Shown one piece after another: positions 1 to 9,267 of a stretch of DNA of 64,000 nt (positions are counted from its first letter, which is position 1; every line of letters begins with the position of its first letter). The stretch is from an uncultured Opitutia bacterium (GTDB taxonomy: Bacteria > Verrucomicrobiota > Verrucomicrobiia > Opitutales > Opitutaceae). Position numbers and translations under genes: made by a program. The DNA is taken from positions 186,001 through 250,000 of the forward strand of contig CAIONS010000009.1 in assembly GCA_903859715.1 (NCBI GenBank), written 5' to 3'. The notes under the pieces are model-generated. The model ran no database searches. It had not been told where the DNA came from and saw only the letters and a list, made by a program, of their open reading frames with translations.

Positions 1-3000
1 TTTTGGATGGCCGCGTCGGGGGACGTGGCGACGAGAAGAATGGCGGTCTGGGCGCGCTCCAGCGCCGTGGTGCTGACGGGCAGCGCGGCGAGCGCGGTGG
101 TGATGCTGGTGCTGGTGGCCGTCGTCATGTTGCCGCCGCACATGACGGCGTTGAGGTGGGCCAGGAGGGAGGCCGGGTTGGCGGCGAGGGTCTGTTCGTT
201 GGCGAGATTGAGGGTGATCGTGCTGGCAGAGGGCGTGGCGCTGGTGAAGATGTCGCCGCGCAGGGTGTTGGGCACGCTGATGGCCGTGGAGGCGTTGGTG
301 ATCTCGAACTCAGGGGCGACGAGCCCGGCGGTCGCCATGGCGCCGGGGAGGACATAGTCCGGGTGGAAGAAATTGAAGACCGTGGGCGAACGCAAGGCGG
401 CCTGCGACAGGGACTGCTCGGGATTCGAGTAGGCATAGCGGCCGCTGGTGGAGGCCCCGCCGAAGGAGCGCCACAACCCGGTCACGCGGAGGAGCGGCTC
501 GCGCAACTTGCCGCACCCGGCATTCGAAAGCAGGCCGGTGGATCGGGCCTCATAATCCTCCAGGATGGCCCGCACAACGGCGCCGAGGTTGCCACGCACG
601 CCGGTGCCGTCATTGGCGAAGACCTGGGCCACGCGGTAGACATAGGCGGGGCTCGGGTTGCTGGTGACGAGGCGCTGGATGAGCTGCTGGCAGACAAAGG
701 GGGCGCAGTTCGGATGGTTGAACAGCGTGTCGAGGGTCGTCGCAAGGTCCTGCGTGCCGCTTTGGTTCGCGGGGAGCACGACGCCGTTGACGATGTTCTT
801 CACCGTCGTGTCGTGGAAGGCGGGATAGAGCTGCATCGGGTCGATGTAGTCGGTCGCCGCGGTGAAGAAGGCATTCGGATTGGACGAGGGGTAGGACCAG
901 CCGGTGAAGACCTTGGCCATCTGGGTGACGGTGGTCTGGTTGTAAGTCGGGATGGGCAGGCCGGTGGCGTCGAGCTGCAGCGTGCCGTCGGGCTGGAGCA
1001 TGTTGAGGCCGATGGTGAAGAGCTGCATGACCTCGCGCGCGTAGTTTTCGTCGGCGCTGGTGGTGGCGGTGGCCTTGGCGTTGCGCACCGTGCTGAGGTA
1101 ATTGCCCATGATGGGGCTCAGCGTGACGTTCTGGAGCAGCGTGCGGAAATTGCCGAAGGCGCCGTTGCCCAGGAGATCGTAATAGTTGGCGAGGCCCTCG
1201 GGATCGTTGATGAACACATCGGACACGACGAACAGTTCGCTCAGGGCGAAAGCGACGCGCTGGCGCAGCTGGTCGGGGGCGGTGACGACGGTCTTGAACC
1301 AGGCGGCCTGGCGGTTGGAGGTGTTCATGGTGCCGTCGCTGTTGCCGCCGAAGGCGGCGAGATCGGCGAGGGCGGCGGCGCGGTGGGACGTGAATGGCAG
1401 CGCCTCCTGGGCGGTGATCCACGCATCGTAGCTCGACGTGGCGAGCGAGTCGACCTCGGCCTGCTGCGGGCCAAACGTGGCCTGGGCCAGCAGGCGCGCG
1501 GCGCCGGCGGTGCCGGGCGCTCCGCCCGGCAGGGCGGGGGCCGCCGCGGGGGCAACAAACGTCTGCGAGCCGCTGCTGAGCGCGAACGTGCCGCTGGCCT
1601 CGCCGGTGGGATAGTTGGCCGAATCGATGGCGACGGTCAGGTTGCCGGACTGCAGGGCGGCGAACAGACTGGCGCTGGTGTACGTGCCGGTCGGCGTGAA
1701 CGTCCAGACGTCGGAATTCACCTGTCCGGTGGGCAGATTGAAGACGTAGTCGGGGCCGATCTGGAGGTGGGACACGACCTCGGTGGAACTGAGGTTCGAA
1801 AAGGTGACGCTGATCTGGGCGACGGTGCCGGCCGCGTTGACGAGGATGGTGGCCGTGCCTGAGGCCGTGGACGTGGTGGCGCCCGGCAGGGGGCGGATGC
1901 TGGCCACATAGAGCGTGGAGACCGCCGGGGCGATGGTGACCGTGGCGGTGTTCTGGGTGCCGGGGACGTAGCCGGTGCCGGCCGCAACCGTAAGTGTAAC
2001 CGTCGCCGAGGCGGTGCTGAGCAGGTTGGCCGTGGGGGTCACGGCGATCGTGGCCGAGGAGGCACCGCTGGGAATCGTGACGGTCGCGGGATAAAGCGGC
2101 GCATAATCGACCCCGTTTACGCCGGTGCCGCCCACGGTGTAGTTGACGGTGAGCGGGGTCAGGAAATCGCCGACCCGCGTGACGGTGAACTGGCCCGGGT
2201 TGCTGCCGGACTTGTCGGCATTTGCCTTGGTCGCGGTGATGGTGACGGTGGTTGGACCGGTGGGCGTGACGTCGTAAACCTCAACGAGCGCGACACCCGT
2301 GGTGCCGCCGACGCCGCTGACCTGGATGGCATAACTGCCGGGGGCGAAGTCGGCGAGGATGGCGGCATCCTTGCTGGTGGGGTCGGGGAAAGCGAACGCA
2401 CCGGCCTGCTGGAACGCGGTGGTCAGGGTGGGGCCGTCGACGGCGTTGGTGCCGGTGGGCGTATACCAGTTGTCGTTGGTGGCGTAGGTGACGGTATTGG
2501 CCGAATTGGTGACCGTGAGGGTTGGGTCAGCGAGTGGTCCGGTCACCCCGTAAGCGGCGAGCGCCGGACCGGCCGCCCGAATGAGCAGCCGGCGCGTTCC
2601 ACTGCTGCCCGAAATGACAAAGCCGGGCAGGGTCACCGCGGCGCCGGTGCCCACCAGCGCGCGGGTGGAGATGTTGATGAGCTTCGAGGTGCCGGCGCTG
2701 ACATCGTAGAGTTCGACGCTGGCGATGCCGGTCGTGCCGCTGGCGCTGGAAATCTGGGCGGAGTAAAGGCCGGGCGCGAGCGTGGTGACGATGTCGGTGT
2801 CGTGGGAGCCTGCGGGAAGGGCAAATGCGCCGACGGCGGTGAAGGTCGCGGCATCGGCGGCCTTCCAGGCCGAGTTGGTGGCGATGGGTGTAGTGCTGCT
2901 GGTGGAATTGAAAAGCTGAAGCACCGGGTCGCTGAGTGCACCGGTGACGCCATAAGGCGCCAGCGCGGGGCCGAGACCGCGGATGAGCACGGTCTTGTTC

Positions 3001-3161
3001 GCGCCGGGTCCGATCACGAAGCCGGAGATGATGATGTTGGTTCCGGTGCCGACTTGGGCGCGGGTGGAAAGATTGACGAGACTGGGCGTTTGGCTCTGCA
3101 ACTGCGGTGACGTGCCAGCCGCCAGGACGAGGACCACAAGGGCGAGAAGAGGGGTTTTCAT
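1..3161 (-). CDS. Secreted multidomain DUF1800 protein (C-terminus cut by window edge)
   Basis: This reading frame stays open from an ATG at 3161 to the left edge (about 1,053 codons), so the last residues lie outside. Residues 1–24 look like a signal peptide. Two related repeats follow at about 30–155 and 156–290, each starting with the pattern N-[LI]-S-T-R-A-x-V-G-T-G. A Calx-beta-like segment lies at about 300–387 and a CHRD-like domain at about 427–520. A DUF1800 domain runs from about 550 to the end and contains the diagnostic segment DENYAREVMQLFTIGL. DUF1800 proteins of Verrucomicrobiota and Planctomycetota are exported, of unknown biochemical function, and usually encoded beside a DUF1501 gene; such a partner would lie beyond the left edge. 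The presumed role at the cell surface is inference. Because the protein ends in SPDAAIQ at the edge, only a few residues are probably missing. Confidence 0.88.
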   Translation of the reverse strand, partial: MKTPLLALVVLVLAAGTSPQLQSQTPSLVNLSTRAQVGTGTNIIISGFVIGPGANKTVLIRGLGPALAPYGVTGALSDPVLQLFNSTSSTTPIATNSAWKAADAATFTAVGAFALPAGSHDTDIVTTLAPGLYSAQISSASGTTGIASVELYDVSAGTSKLINISTRALVGTGAAVTLPGFVISGSSGTRRLLIRAAGPALAAYGVTGPLADPTLTVTNSANTVTYATNDNWYTPTGTNAVDGPTLTTAFQQAGAFAFPDPTSKDAAILADFAPGSYAIQVSGVGGTTGVALVEVYDVTPTGPTTVTITATKANADKSGSNPGQFTVTRVGDFLTPLTVNYTVGGTGVNGVDYAPLYPATVTIPSGASSATIAVTPTANLLSTASATVTLTVAAGTGYVPGTQNTATVTIAPAVSTLYVASIRPLPGATTSTASGTATILVNAAGTVAQISVTFSNLSSTEVVSHLQIGPDYVFNLPTGQVNSDVWTFTPTGTYTSASLFAALQSGNLTVAIDSANYPTGEASGTFALSSGSQTFVAPAAAPALPGGAPGTAGAARLLAQATFGPQQAEVDSLATSSYDAWITAQEALPFTSHRAAALADLAAFGGNSDGTMNTSNRQAAWFKTVVTAPDQLRQRVAFALSELFVVSDVFINDPEGLANYYDLLGNGAFGNFRTLLQNVTLSPIMGNYLSTVRNAKATATTSADENYAREVMQLFTIGLNMLQPDGTLQLDATGLPIPTYNQTTVTQMAKVFTGWSYPSSNPNAFFTAATDYIDPMQLYPAFHDTTVKNIVNGVVLPANQSGTQDLATTLDTLFNHPNCAPFVCQQLIQRLVTSNPSPAYVYRVAQVFANDGTGVRGNLGAVVRAILEDYEARSTGLLSNAGCGKLREPLLRVTGLWRSFGGASTSGRYAYSNPEQSLSQAALRSPTVFNFFHPDYVLPGAMATAGLVAPEFEITNASTAISVPNTLRGDIFTSATPSASTITLNLANEQTLAANPASLLAHLNAVMCGGNMTTATSTSITTALAALPVSTTALERAQTAILLVATSPDAAIQ

Positions 3162-3389
3162 GCTGCGGTGGGGAAATGAGTGCGGCCTGCAGTCATTCCC
3201 GGCATAGACGCTCAACATTGCAATGAGGTAACAGTAATAAATATGACAAAATACTGCCGCTAATGGGAGGGCAGGGCGGCCGAGCCGCAGGATAAGTCAG
3301 GCGAAGTGCTCGCGAGGAAGATCTGCAATCCTCGGGCTTGCTGTTCTTTGAGACTCCCGGTCGCGCCCGGAATGAGCGGCCGGAAGGCG

Positions 3390-4832
3390 CTAGCTGACCG
3401 TGCGCAACTGGATGCTGTCGACGAGGCGGTCCTGCGAAACAATATCGGTCGCGATGATCAATTTGTCGCCCGGGGCGATGCGGCCCGCGCGGCGGAGCAG
3501 TGCGATGGCGTTCTCGATGGTGGCGTCGGGCTCGGCCGCGAACGGCATCAGGAACGGATCGACGGCGCGCAGCAGCCGCAGCTGCCGGAGCAGTTCCACA
3601 AACGGGGTGATGGCCAGGATGGGCGCGCTGACCGGACGCAGGGCGGCGAGCCCGTTGGCCATGAACCCGTGCCGGGTGAAGGTGAGAATTTTCGAGTGGG
3701 GAATCTCGTTGGCGAGCACGACCGCGGAATGCAGGACCTTCATGCGCTCGCCGGTGAAGACGGCGGGTTCGCGGCCCTCGAGGTCGTCCTCGGCCTCGAT
3801 GCGGCGGGAAATCTTGTCGAGCATCTGCACGCATTCGAGCGGGTATTTGCCGATGGTGGTTTCGCCGGAGAGCATCACGCAGTCGGCGAATTCGTAGACG
3901 GCGTTGGCGACATCGGTGATCTCGGCGCGGGTCGGCACGGGCTGCGTGATCATCGACTCGAGCATGTGGGTGGCCACGATGACCGGGCGGCCCTGGGACA
4001 GGCAGGCGCGCACGGCGCGGCGCTGGATGACGGGCAGGTCCTCAAACGGGCACTCGATGCCGAGGTCGCCGCGCGCGACCATGAGCCCGTCGCAGACCCG
4101 GACAATCTCGTCGAGATTCCGGATGGCCGACTGGTCCTCGATCTTGGCGATGATGCGAGCCTTGGATTTCTGCTCGGTGAGAAACCCGCGCAACTGCTCC
4201 ACATCCTTCGCTTCGCGCACGAACGAGAGGGCGACGAAGTCGATGCCCTCCTCGAGGCCGACCAGCGTGTCGCCCCGGTCCTTCTCGGTGAAGGCGGGCA
4301 GGTTCACCTTCACGCCGGGGAGGTTGATGTGGCGGCGCGAGCTGAGCGGGCCGGGGATGAGCACGCGGCAGCGGATGTGGGCGTCGTCCTTCGCGAGGAC
4401 CTCGAGGCGGAGCAGGCCGTTGTCGACGAGCACGGTATCGCCGACCTGGATGTCGTTGACGAGGTTCTGGTAATTCACGTCGACCGAGCGGATTTCCTCG
4501 CCCCCGCTGCCGTGCTCGCGCCCGGCGCCGGGCTTGACGGTGAAGTCGAAGATTTCGCCGGCGGTGAGCTCGATGGGCGCGGCGAGGTCACCGGTGCGGA
4601 TCTCCGGGCCCTTGATGTCCATCATGACGGCGACCTCGCGGCCGATGCGGGCGCTGACGGCGCGGATGCGGCGGATGACGGCGCGGGTCCAGTCGTGGTT
4701 CGCGTGCGCCATGTTGAGCCGGACGATATCGGCGCCGGCGCGGATCATTTTCTCCAGCATCTCCTCGCTCTCGGTCGCGGGGCCGAGGGTGAAGATGATC
4801 TTGGTGCGGCGAAACGGATCGGCGGCGCTCAT
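3390..4832 (-). CDS. pyk: Pyruvate kinase
   Basis: The 480-aa product matches pyruvate kinase, which makes pyruvate and ATP from phosphoenolpyruvate and ADP in the last step of glycolysis. Visible signatures are MMDIKGPEIRTG in the barrel, the active-site stretch IIAKIEDQS with its catalytic Lys, the substrate-loop motif MVARGDLGIE, and the PTRAEITDVANAV segment with MLSGET. The length is normal for a bacterial enzyme with A, B and C domains. The gene is divergent from the MFS transporter, with a 184-bp gap that holds both promoters. Downstream, 228 bp separate it from the DUF1800 gene; I see no clear terminator there. Confidence 0.97.
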   Translation of the reverse strand: MSAADPFRRTKIIFTLGPATESEEMLEKMIRAGADIVRLNMAHANHDWTRAVIRRIRAVSARIGREVAVMMDIKGPEIRTGDLAAPIELTAGEIFDFTVKPGAGREHGSGGEEIRSVDVNYQNLVNDIQVGDTVLVDNGLLRLEVLAKDDAHIRCRVLIPGPLSSRRHINLPGVKVNLPAFTEKDRGDTLVGLEEGIDFVALSFVREAKDVEQLRGFLTEQKSKARIIAKIEDQSAIRNLDEIVRVCDGLMVARGDLGIECPFEDLPVIQRRAVRACLSQGRPVIVATHMLESMITQPVPTRAEITDVANAVYEFADCVMLSGETTIGKYPLECVQMLDKISRRIEAEDDLEGREPAVFTGERMKVLHSAVVLANEIPHSKILTFTRHGFMANGLAALRPVSAPILAITPFVELLRQLRLLRAVDPFLMPFAAEPDATIENAIALLRRAGRIAPGDKLIIATDIVSQDRLVDSIQLRTVS

Positions 4833-5016
4833 GAGACGTTCCTGATGCTGGAATCGGGCCAGTCCTGCAAGCGCGCCGGCGGGACTTCACCGGTTTGTCA
4901 CCGGGCGGAATTTCCGTGCACGAGGCCAAGGTTGAGCCCAGAGCTGGAAGCGGCCCGTTTTTTGCTCTGCACTTGCGCCCAGTCGTCCGTCCTCCCCAAG
5001 CTTTCACCACTGCGTC

Positions 5017-6510
5017 ATGTCCCTCTGGATTGTCATCTCCTGCCTCGCCATCGTCATCGGGATTTATTTCTACAACAATCCGCTCAAGCATGGGCCGTGG
5101 TTCCTGAGCCGCCGTTTCATCAACTGGTTTCCACTGGGGATGACGTACTCGTTCCTATACATGGGGCGTTATAATCTCACCATCGCCAAGAGTGCCTTCG
5201 GGTCGCTGATGACGACTGAGGCGTTTGGACTCATTTTCGGAATTGGCACGACGGTTTATGCGCTGTCTTTTTTCGTGAACGGTCCATTGGTAGACAGGAT
5301 CGGCGGCAAAAAAGGCATCATCATTGCTGCGCTCGGCGCGTCGCTGGCTAACCTCATCTTAGGAGTGATCACTTGGCTGGTTTTGACGGGCCGCACCCAT
5401 ATCCCCCTGTTTTGGCCCTTCGTTCTGATTTACGCGCTGAACATGTATTTCCAGAGTTACGGTGCGGTCTCGATCATCAAGGTGAAGGCCAACTGGTTCC
5501 ATGTGCGCGAGCGGGGAATCTTCGGCGCGATTTTTGGGACTCTGATCTCATTTGGCGTCTATTTTGCCTTTGATTGGGGCCAGGGCATCGTGGATACCAC
5601 GAAAGTCGCGGCACCGGTTGGCTCGCTCGGCTTGGTGCCCGCGCTGTTGCGCCAGCTCTTCGTCCCGACGGGCTCAACTGCGAACGCGACGTGGGCGATA
5701 TTTTACGTCCCGGCCGCCATCTTGCTGGTCTGGGTAATCCTAGACCTCTGGCTGATCAAAGAGACCCCAGAAGATGCCGGGTTTCCGCAACTTGAGACGC
5801 ACGATGCGTCGACGGGCCACATGCAGGAGGTCTACACCCGGCTCGAACTGCTCAAGAAGGTTCTCCTCAGCCCGATCATGCTAATGCTAGGCGGTGTGGA
5901 ACTCACGGCGGGGGTTTTGCGCAACGGCATCATGCAATGGTACACCGTCTTTGCGAACGAAGTGAACCAGCCGGGTGCCGAGGGCATTCTCGCGAACTGG
6001 GGCCTGCTCTTGTGCATGTTCGGTATTGTCGGCGGATTTGCCGCAGGGCTGATCTCGGATAAATTCTTCCAGTCCCGGCGCGGGCCGCCTGCCGCGATCT
6101 TTTGCGCTTTCATGCTGATGATGGCGGCCGTCATGGCAATGAACCTCTTCAAGTTTCCTTACATGGTCGGCGTCGCGGCTCTCCTAATCGTCGCCGCGGT
6201 AACGGGCGTCCATTCGCTGATGTCAGGCACGGCGGCGGCGGACTTTGGCGGGAGGAAAGCGACAGCGACCTGCTCGGGACTGATCGACGGCTGCGTCTAT
6301 CTTGGCACCGGCGTGCAATCAGTCTGTGTCGGCTTCCTCGTTGGGTCGGAATGGAGCGGTCACAGTTGGCAATGGTGGCCGATTTTCCTCATGCCGTTCG
6401 CCCTCGTGGGCGGCATCATCGCCTGGCGGATCTGGAACGAGCTGCCGGCGGCGACGCGGAAGTACATCGCCGAGCACGAATCGAAGGCGGCCCCGGTGAA
6501 GACGGCCTAG
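5017..6510 (+). CDS. MFS transporter, organophosphate:phosphate antiporter-like
   Basis: This is a 497-aa integral membrane protein with about 12 hydrophobic segments. The N-terminal segment has RRFINWFPLGMTYSFLYMGRYN, whose YMGRYN core is typical of the GlpT/UhpT/UhpC (OPA) branch of the major facilitator superfamily, and VDRIGGKKG is the cytoplasmic loop 2–3 motif. OPA members exchange phosphorylated sugars or glycerol-3-phosphate for phosphate; the substrate here cannot be read from sequence. A distinct feature is a long loop after TM6 (about residues 195–225). The position opposite pyruvate kinase suggests uptake or sensing of a phosphorylated sugar, but this is inference. Confidence 0.85.
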   Translation: MSLWIVISCLAIVIGIYFYNNPLKHGPWFLSRRFINWFPLGMTYSFLYMGRYNLTIAKSAFGSLMTTEAFGLIFGIGTTVYALSFFVNGPLVDRIGGKKGIIIAALGASLANLILGVITWLVLTGRTHIPLFWPFVLIYALNMYFQSYGAVSIIKVKANWFHVRERGIFGAIFGTLISFGVYFAFDWGQGIVDTTKVAAPVGSLGLVPALLRQLFVPTGSTANATWAIFYVPAAILLVWVILDLWLIKETPEDAGFPQLETHDASTGHMQEVYTRLELLKKVLLSPIMLMLGGVELTAGVLRNGIMQWYTVFANEVNQPGAEGILANWGLLLCMFGIVGGFAAGLISDKFFQSRRGPPAAIFCAFMLMMAAVMAMNLFKFPYMVGVAALLIVAAVTGVHSLMSGTAAADFGGRKATATCSGLIDGCVYLGTGVQSVCVGFLVGSEWSGHSWQWWPIFLMPFALVGGIIAWRIWNELPAATRKYIAEHESKAAPVKTA

Positions 6511-6540
6511 AGGGTGCCATCAAGGGTTGTTTCGATCCGC

Positions 6541-6653
6541 GTCATTCTGAGCGTAGCGAAGAATCCAGTGAGATTTCACTGCGGGTTTCGATACTATCCA
6601 GCTGGATGTCGAACCAGCCCCGAGCGGCTAGACTTCCCTTCGTTCAGAATGAC
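6541..6653. repeat. Palindromic intergenic element, type A, copy 1
   Basis: The left arm reads GTCATTCTGAGCGTAGCGAA and continues GAATCCAGTG. The right arm, ending at 6653, is a degraded inverted copy (CTTCGTTCAGAATGAC). The element fills the gap between the convergent MFS and MBL-fold genes. Related copies are at 25221–25300 and 33594–33682. This resembles the widespread GTCATTCTGAGC…GAAGAATC intergenic repeat seen in many bacterial phyla. Confidence 0.85.
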
Positions 6654-6689
6654 AATCCGGTTTGGAAGACAAACCCAGAGCGATCCCGC

Positions 6690-7493
6690 CTACGCCAGTT
6701 CGTAGAACGGCGTGCCCTCGCCGGCTCCGACGATGGCAAACTCGCACGCCTGCAGCGTGGCGCGCAGGTCGGTGAGCGCGCGTTCGACGGCGGCGGGGGA
6801 ATTACAGTCGCGCGAGAGATGCGTGAGGTAGATGCGCCGCCAGCGCGGGCTGGCGACGGCGGCGAGCAGTTCGCGCGCGCCTTCGTTGGAGAGATGACCG
6901 TGGCGGCCGCTGATGCGCTGCTTCGTCGACCACGGGCGTTTGGTGTCCGCCTTGAGAAGCTCCGGACAGTGGTTCGCCTCGACGACGATGACCTCGCACT
7001 CGCGGATATGCTCGCGGATGTGTTGCGGCGCGTGGCCGAGGTCGGTCAGGAAGGCGAGGGAGCGGCGCGGGGCGAAGAGGTCGCCCTCCTGTCCCGTGGT
7101 GAAGCGGAAACCCACCGGTTCCTGGGCATCGTGCGGCACGGTGAAGCTCTCGACCTCCAGGTCGCGGAAGCGAAAGCGCGCGCCGGTCTCGAAGATCTGC
7201 CAGTCGGGCTTGTGGGATAGTCCGGCCTGCACGGCGCGGGCGGTGGCGGCGTTGGCGAAGACCCGGAGGTGCGGGAATTTCTTCAGGCCGTCGATGGCGG
7301 CGGCGTGGTCGCCATGCTCGTGCGTGAGGAAGATGGCGTCGATCCGCTCGAGCGACTCGCCGGCGGTGGCGAGCAAGCTGGCGAGTTTCCGAGTCGAGAA
7401 ACCGGCATCGACCAAGACGCGGGCGCCCTCGGTCTGCAGCAGGGCGCTGTTGCCCGAGCTGCCGCTGCCGAGAATGCAGAATCGCATGGCCAT
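6690..7493 (-). CDS. MBL-fold metallo-hydrolase (YycJ/WalJ-like)
   Basis: The 267-aa product has the metallo-beta-lactamase fold. It starts RFCILGSGSSGNSALLQT and carries the metal-binding motif THEHGDHAAAIDG (HxHxDH) near residue 60, with a further His/Asp pair in FTVPHDAQEP. This arrangement matches the YycJ/WalJ family, thought to be nucleases or related hydrolases. It is convergent with the MFS gene across a palindromic repeat. An alternative start two codons downstream (Met3) is possible. Confidence 0.88.
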   Translation of the reverse strand: MAMRFCILGSGSSGNSALLQTEGARVLVDAGFSTRKLASLLATAGESLERIDAIFLTHEHGDHAAAIDGLKKFPHLRVFANAATARAVQAGLSHKPDWQIFETGARFRFRDLEVESFTVPHDAQEPVGFRFTTGQEGDLFAPRRSLAFLTDLGHAPQHIREHIRECEVIVVEANHCPELLKADTKRPWSTKQRISGRHGHLSNEGARELLAAVASPRWRRIYLTHLSRDCNSPAAVERALTDLRATLQACEFAIVGAGEGTPFYELA

Positions 7494-7634
7494 GATCGAG
7501 GCCGAGCAAGCGCGCCGCGGCGCGGGTCACAAATCAAATCGGGCGGGCGGCCCGGGCGTGAATTGGTAACGGGGCTGTTACCTTCCGCGACGGCGCATTG
7601 ACCCGCGCCGGTTTTTGGGTACCTCTGACCCTCC

Positions 7635-8114
7635 ATGCCCGCCAAAGCCACCCGCCGGAAGACTCCTGCCCGCCGCGCCCCGCGCGTGCTCACGGGCACC
7701 GTGTTCATCACGCGGCAGGTGCATTTCAACTCGGCGCACCGGCTCTACAACCCCGCCAAGAGCCAGAAGTGGAATACGGAGAAGTACGGGCTCTGCACCA
7801 ACCCGCACTGGCACGGCCACAATTATGTGCTGGAGGTCACGCTCCGCGGCCAGCCCGACCCGGACACCGGCTACATCATGGATCTCGGCGAGCTGAAGCG
7901 GATCCTGCACCGGGCGGTGGTGGACAAGTGCGACCATCACAATCTCAACGAGGAGGTGGATTTTCTCCGCGGCATCAATCCCTCGACCGAGAACCTCGTG
8001 ATCGCGTTCTGGCACGAGATCGAGCCGCTCATCACCGCCGGCCGGCTGCACTGCGTCCGGCTCTACGAGACCCCGCGCAACTACGCCGAATTTTTTGGCC
8101 CCAACCCTGCCTGA
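7635..8114 (+). CDS. queD: 6-pyruvoyl-tetrahydropterin synthase / QueD-family protein
   Basis: The 159-aa product belongs to the PTPS/QueD family, which acts on dihydroneopterin triphosphate. Zinc ligands are visible as H35 (in HFNSAH) and H60/H62 (in HWHGH). The catalytic Cys is C54 in the motif CTNPHWHGHNY, and DHHNLN and PSTENLV are the remaining family blocks. The Cys-to-His spacing (CxNPxxHGHNY) is closer to eukaryotic-type 6-pyruvoyl-tetrahydropterin synthase than to the short CxxxHGH form of E. coli QueD. The basic, Ala/Arg-rich N-terminal ~20 residues are an extension. It is followed on the same strand by folE2 and an SDR gene, so a biopterin route is plausible; queuosine biosynthesis is the alternative. 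Confidence 0.85.
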   Translation: MPAKATRRKTPARRAPRVLTGTVFITRQVHFNSAHRLYNPAKSQKWNTEKYGLCTNPHWHGHNYVLEVTLRGQPDPDTGYIMDLGELKRILHRAVVDKCDHHNLNEEVDFLRGINPSTENLVIAFWHEIEPLITAGRLHCVRLYETPRNYAEFFGPNPA

Positions 8115-8127
8115 CCCTTTCGCCAGC

Positions 8128-8150
8128 TAACCCCGACCTGGTCGGGGCTA
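8128..8150. repeat. Short perfect inverted repeat between queD-like gene and folE2
   Basis: The core CCCCGACCTGGTCGGGG is a near-perfect palindrome flanked by TAA and CTA. It sits in the 84-bp gap between two co-oriented genes and has no T-run, so it looks like a REP-type element rather than a terminator. Confidence 0.6.
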
Positions 8151-8198
8151 CGGTTATCGTCACAACCGCCTGGCCGCCTGGACCGAACAAAAAACGAC

Positions 8199-9176
8199 AT
8201 GAAGAAAAAACCGATGTACCTCCACCGCTCCGCGGATGGAACCCCCGCGCGCATCAAGCGCGCTTACGACGCCAAGTTCCGCGCCACGCCTGCCTACCGT
8301 GCGACGCTGCCCGACATGATGGAGGCCGCGCACGACGCGATCCAAGGGGCGCATGTGCCGATCCAGCAGGTCGGCATCCACAATTTCCGCCTGCCGCTCA
8401 AGTACCGCACGAAGGCCGGCCAGATCCTCACGCTCGAGACGAAGGTGACGGGTACCGTCTCGCTCGAGGCCGAGCTGAAGGGCATCAACATGAGCCGCAT
8501 TATGCGCTCGTTCTACGAGCACAAGGACGGCGTCATCACCGGCGAATGGATGGGCAGGATCCTGAAGACCTACCTCCGCAAGGTGGACAGCAAGGCCGCG
8601 CGGCTGAAGGTGGCGTTTTCCTACCCGATGCTCCGGCCGAGCCTGCGCAGCGGGCTCGAGGGCTGGCAGTTCTACGAGGTCGCCTTTGAGGGCGTCATGA
8701 CCCGTGACGGCCGCTACCGCCGGTTCATCCATTTTGACTTCGTGTATTCGTCGGCCTGCCCGTGCTCCGCCGAGCTCACGGAGCACGCGCGCGACCAGCG
8801 CGGGGCCTATGGCGTGCCGCATTCGCAGCGCAGCAAGGCGCGGGTGAGCATCGAGGAGGCCGAGGGAAAGAAAATCTGGATCGAGGACGTGCACGCGCAC
8901 TGCCTCAACGCGCTGCAGACCGAGACGCAGGTGATGGTGAAGCGTGAGGACGAGCAGGCGTTTGCGGAGCTCAACGGCGCCTACCTGAAGTTTGTCGAGG
9001 ACGCCGCGCGGCTGCTCTACCGGGAATTTGAGGCGGACAAGCGGATCAAGGATTTCCAGATCGCCTGCTCGCACCTCGAGTCGCTGCACTCGCACGACGC
9101 GGTGAGTGTCATCTGCAAGGGCGTGAAGGGCGGCTTCGCGGCCGACTTCATGGACTTCGGTTCGCTGCTGTGCTGA
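8199..9176 (+). CDS. folE2: GTP cyclohydrolase I, FolE2 type
   Basis: The 325-aa product matches FolE2 (COG1469), the metal-flexible GTP cyclohydrolase that makes dihydroneopterin triphosphate from GTP. Family features include KGINMSR, the [10 protein letters not shown] motif with C187 and C189, the [10 protein letters not shown] segment, and the C-terminal [13 protein letters not shown]. FolE2 feeds folate, queuosine and biopterin pathways. Its neighbours are a PTPS-like gene upstream and an SDR downstream on the same strand, with gaps of 84 and 85 bp, which suggests a pterin operon or cluster. No FolE-type paralogue is in the window. Confidence 0.95.
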   Translation: MKKKPMYLHRSADGTPARIKRAYDAKFRATPAYRATLPDMMEAAHDAIQGAHVPIQQVGIHNFRLPLKYRTKAGQILTLETKVTGTVSLEAELKGINMSRIMRSFYEHKDGVITGEWMGRILKTYLRKVDSKAARLKVAFSYPMLRPSLRSGLEGWQFYEVAFEGVMTRDGRYRRFIHFDFVYSSACPCSAELTEHARDQRGAYGVPHSQRSKARVSIEEAEGKKIWIEDVHAHCLNALQTETQVMVKREDEQAFAELNGAYLKFVEDAARLLYREFEADKRIKDFQIACSHLESLHSHDAVSVICKGVKGGFAADFMDFGSLLC

Positions 9177-9186
9177 GTCGGCTTGT

Positions 9187-9267
9187 TTTTACAGGAGATA
9201 ACAGAGAGAACAGAGAAGACAAAGATCCGACCTCCTTGCTCTGTTATCTCTGTTTCTTCCTGTGAAA
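9187..9267. repeat. Palindromic intergenic element, type B
   Basis: The left arm ACAGGAGATAACAGAGAG is mirrored by CTCTGTTATCTCTG…CTTCCTGT on the right. The element fills the gap between folE2 and the SDR gene, and its right arm ends at the SDR GTG start codon. Confidence 0.75.

Noticed and set aside
3-1862. Long + strand open frame over the DUF1800 gene
   Set aside because: Gly/Arg/Glu-rich low-information translation; the minus strand carries a clear DUF1800 domain in the same region.
3306-5174. Long + strand open frame over pyruvate kinase
   Set aside because: It is antisense to a certain pyk and runs into the MFS gene in another frame.
8128-8150. Riboswitch upstream of folE2
   Set aside because: The only structure is a short palindrome with a very small loop; no known aptamer core can be recognised.
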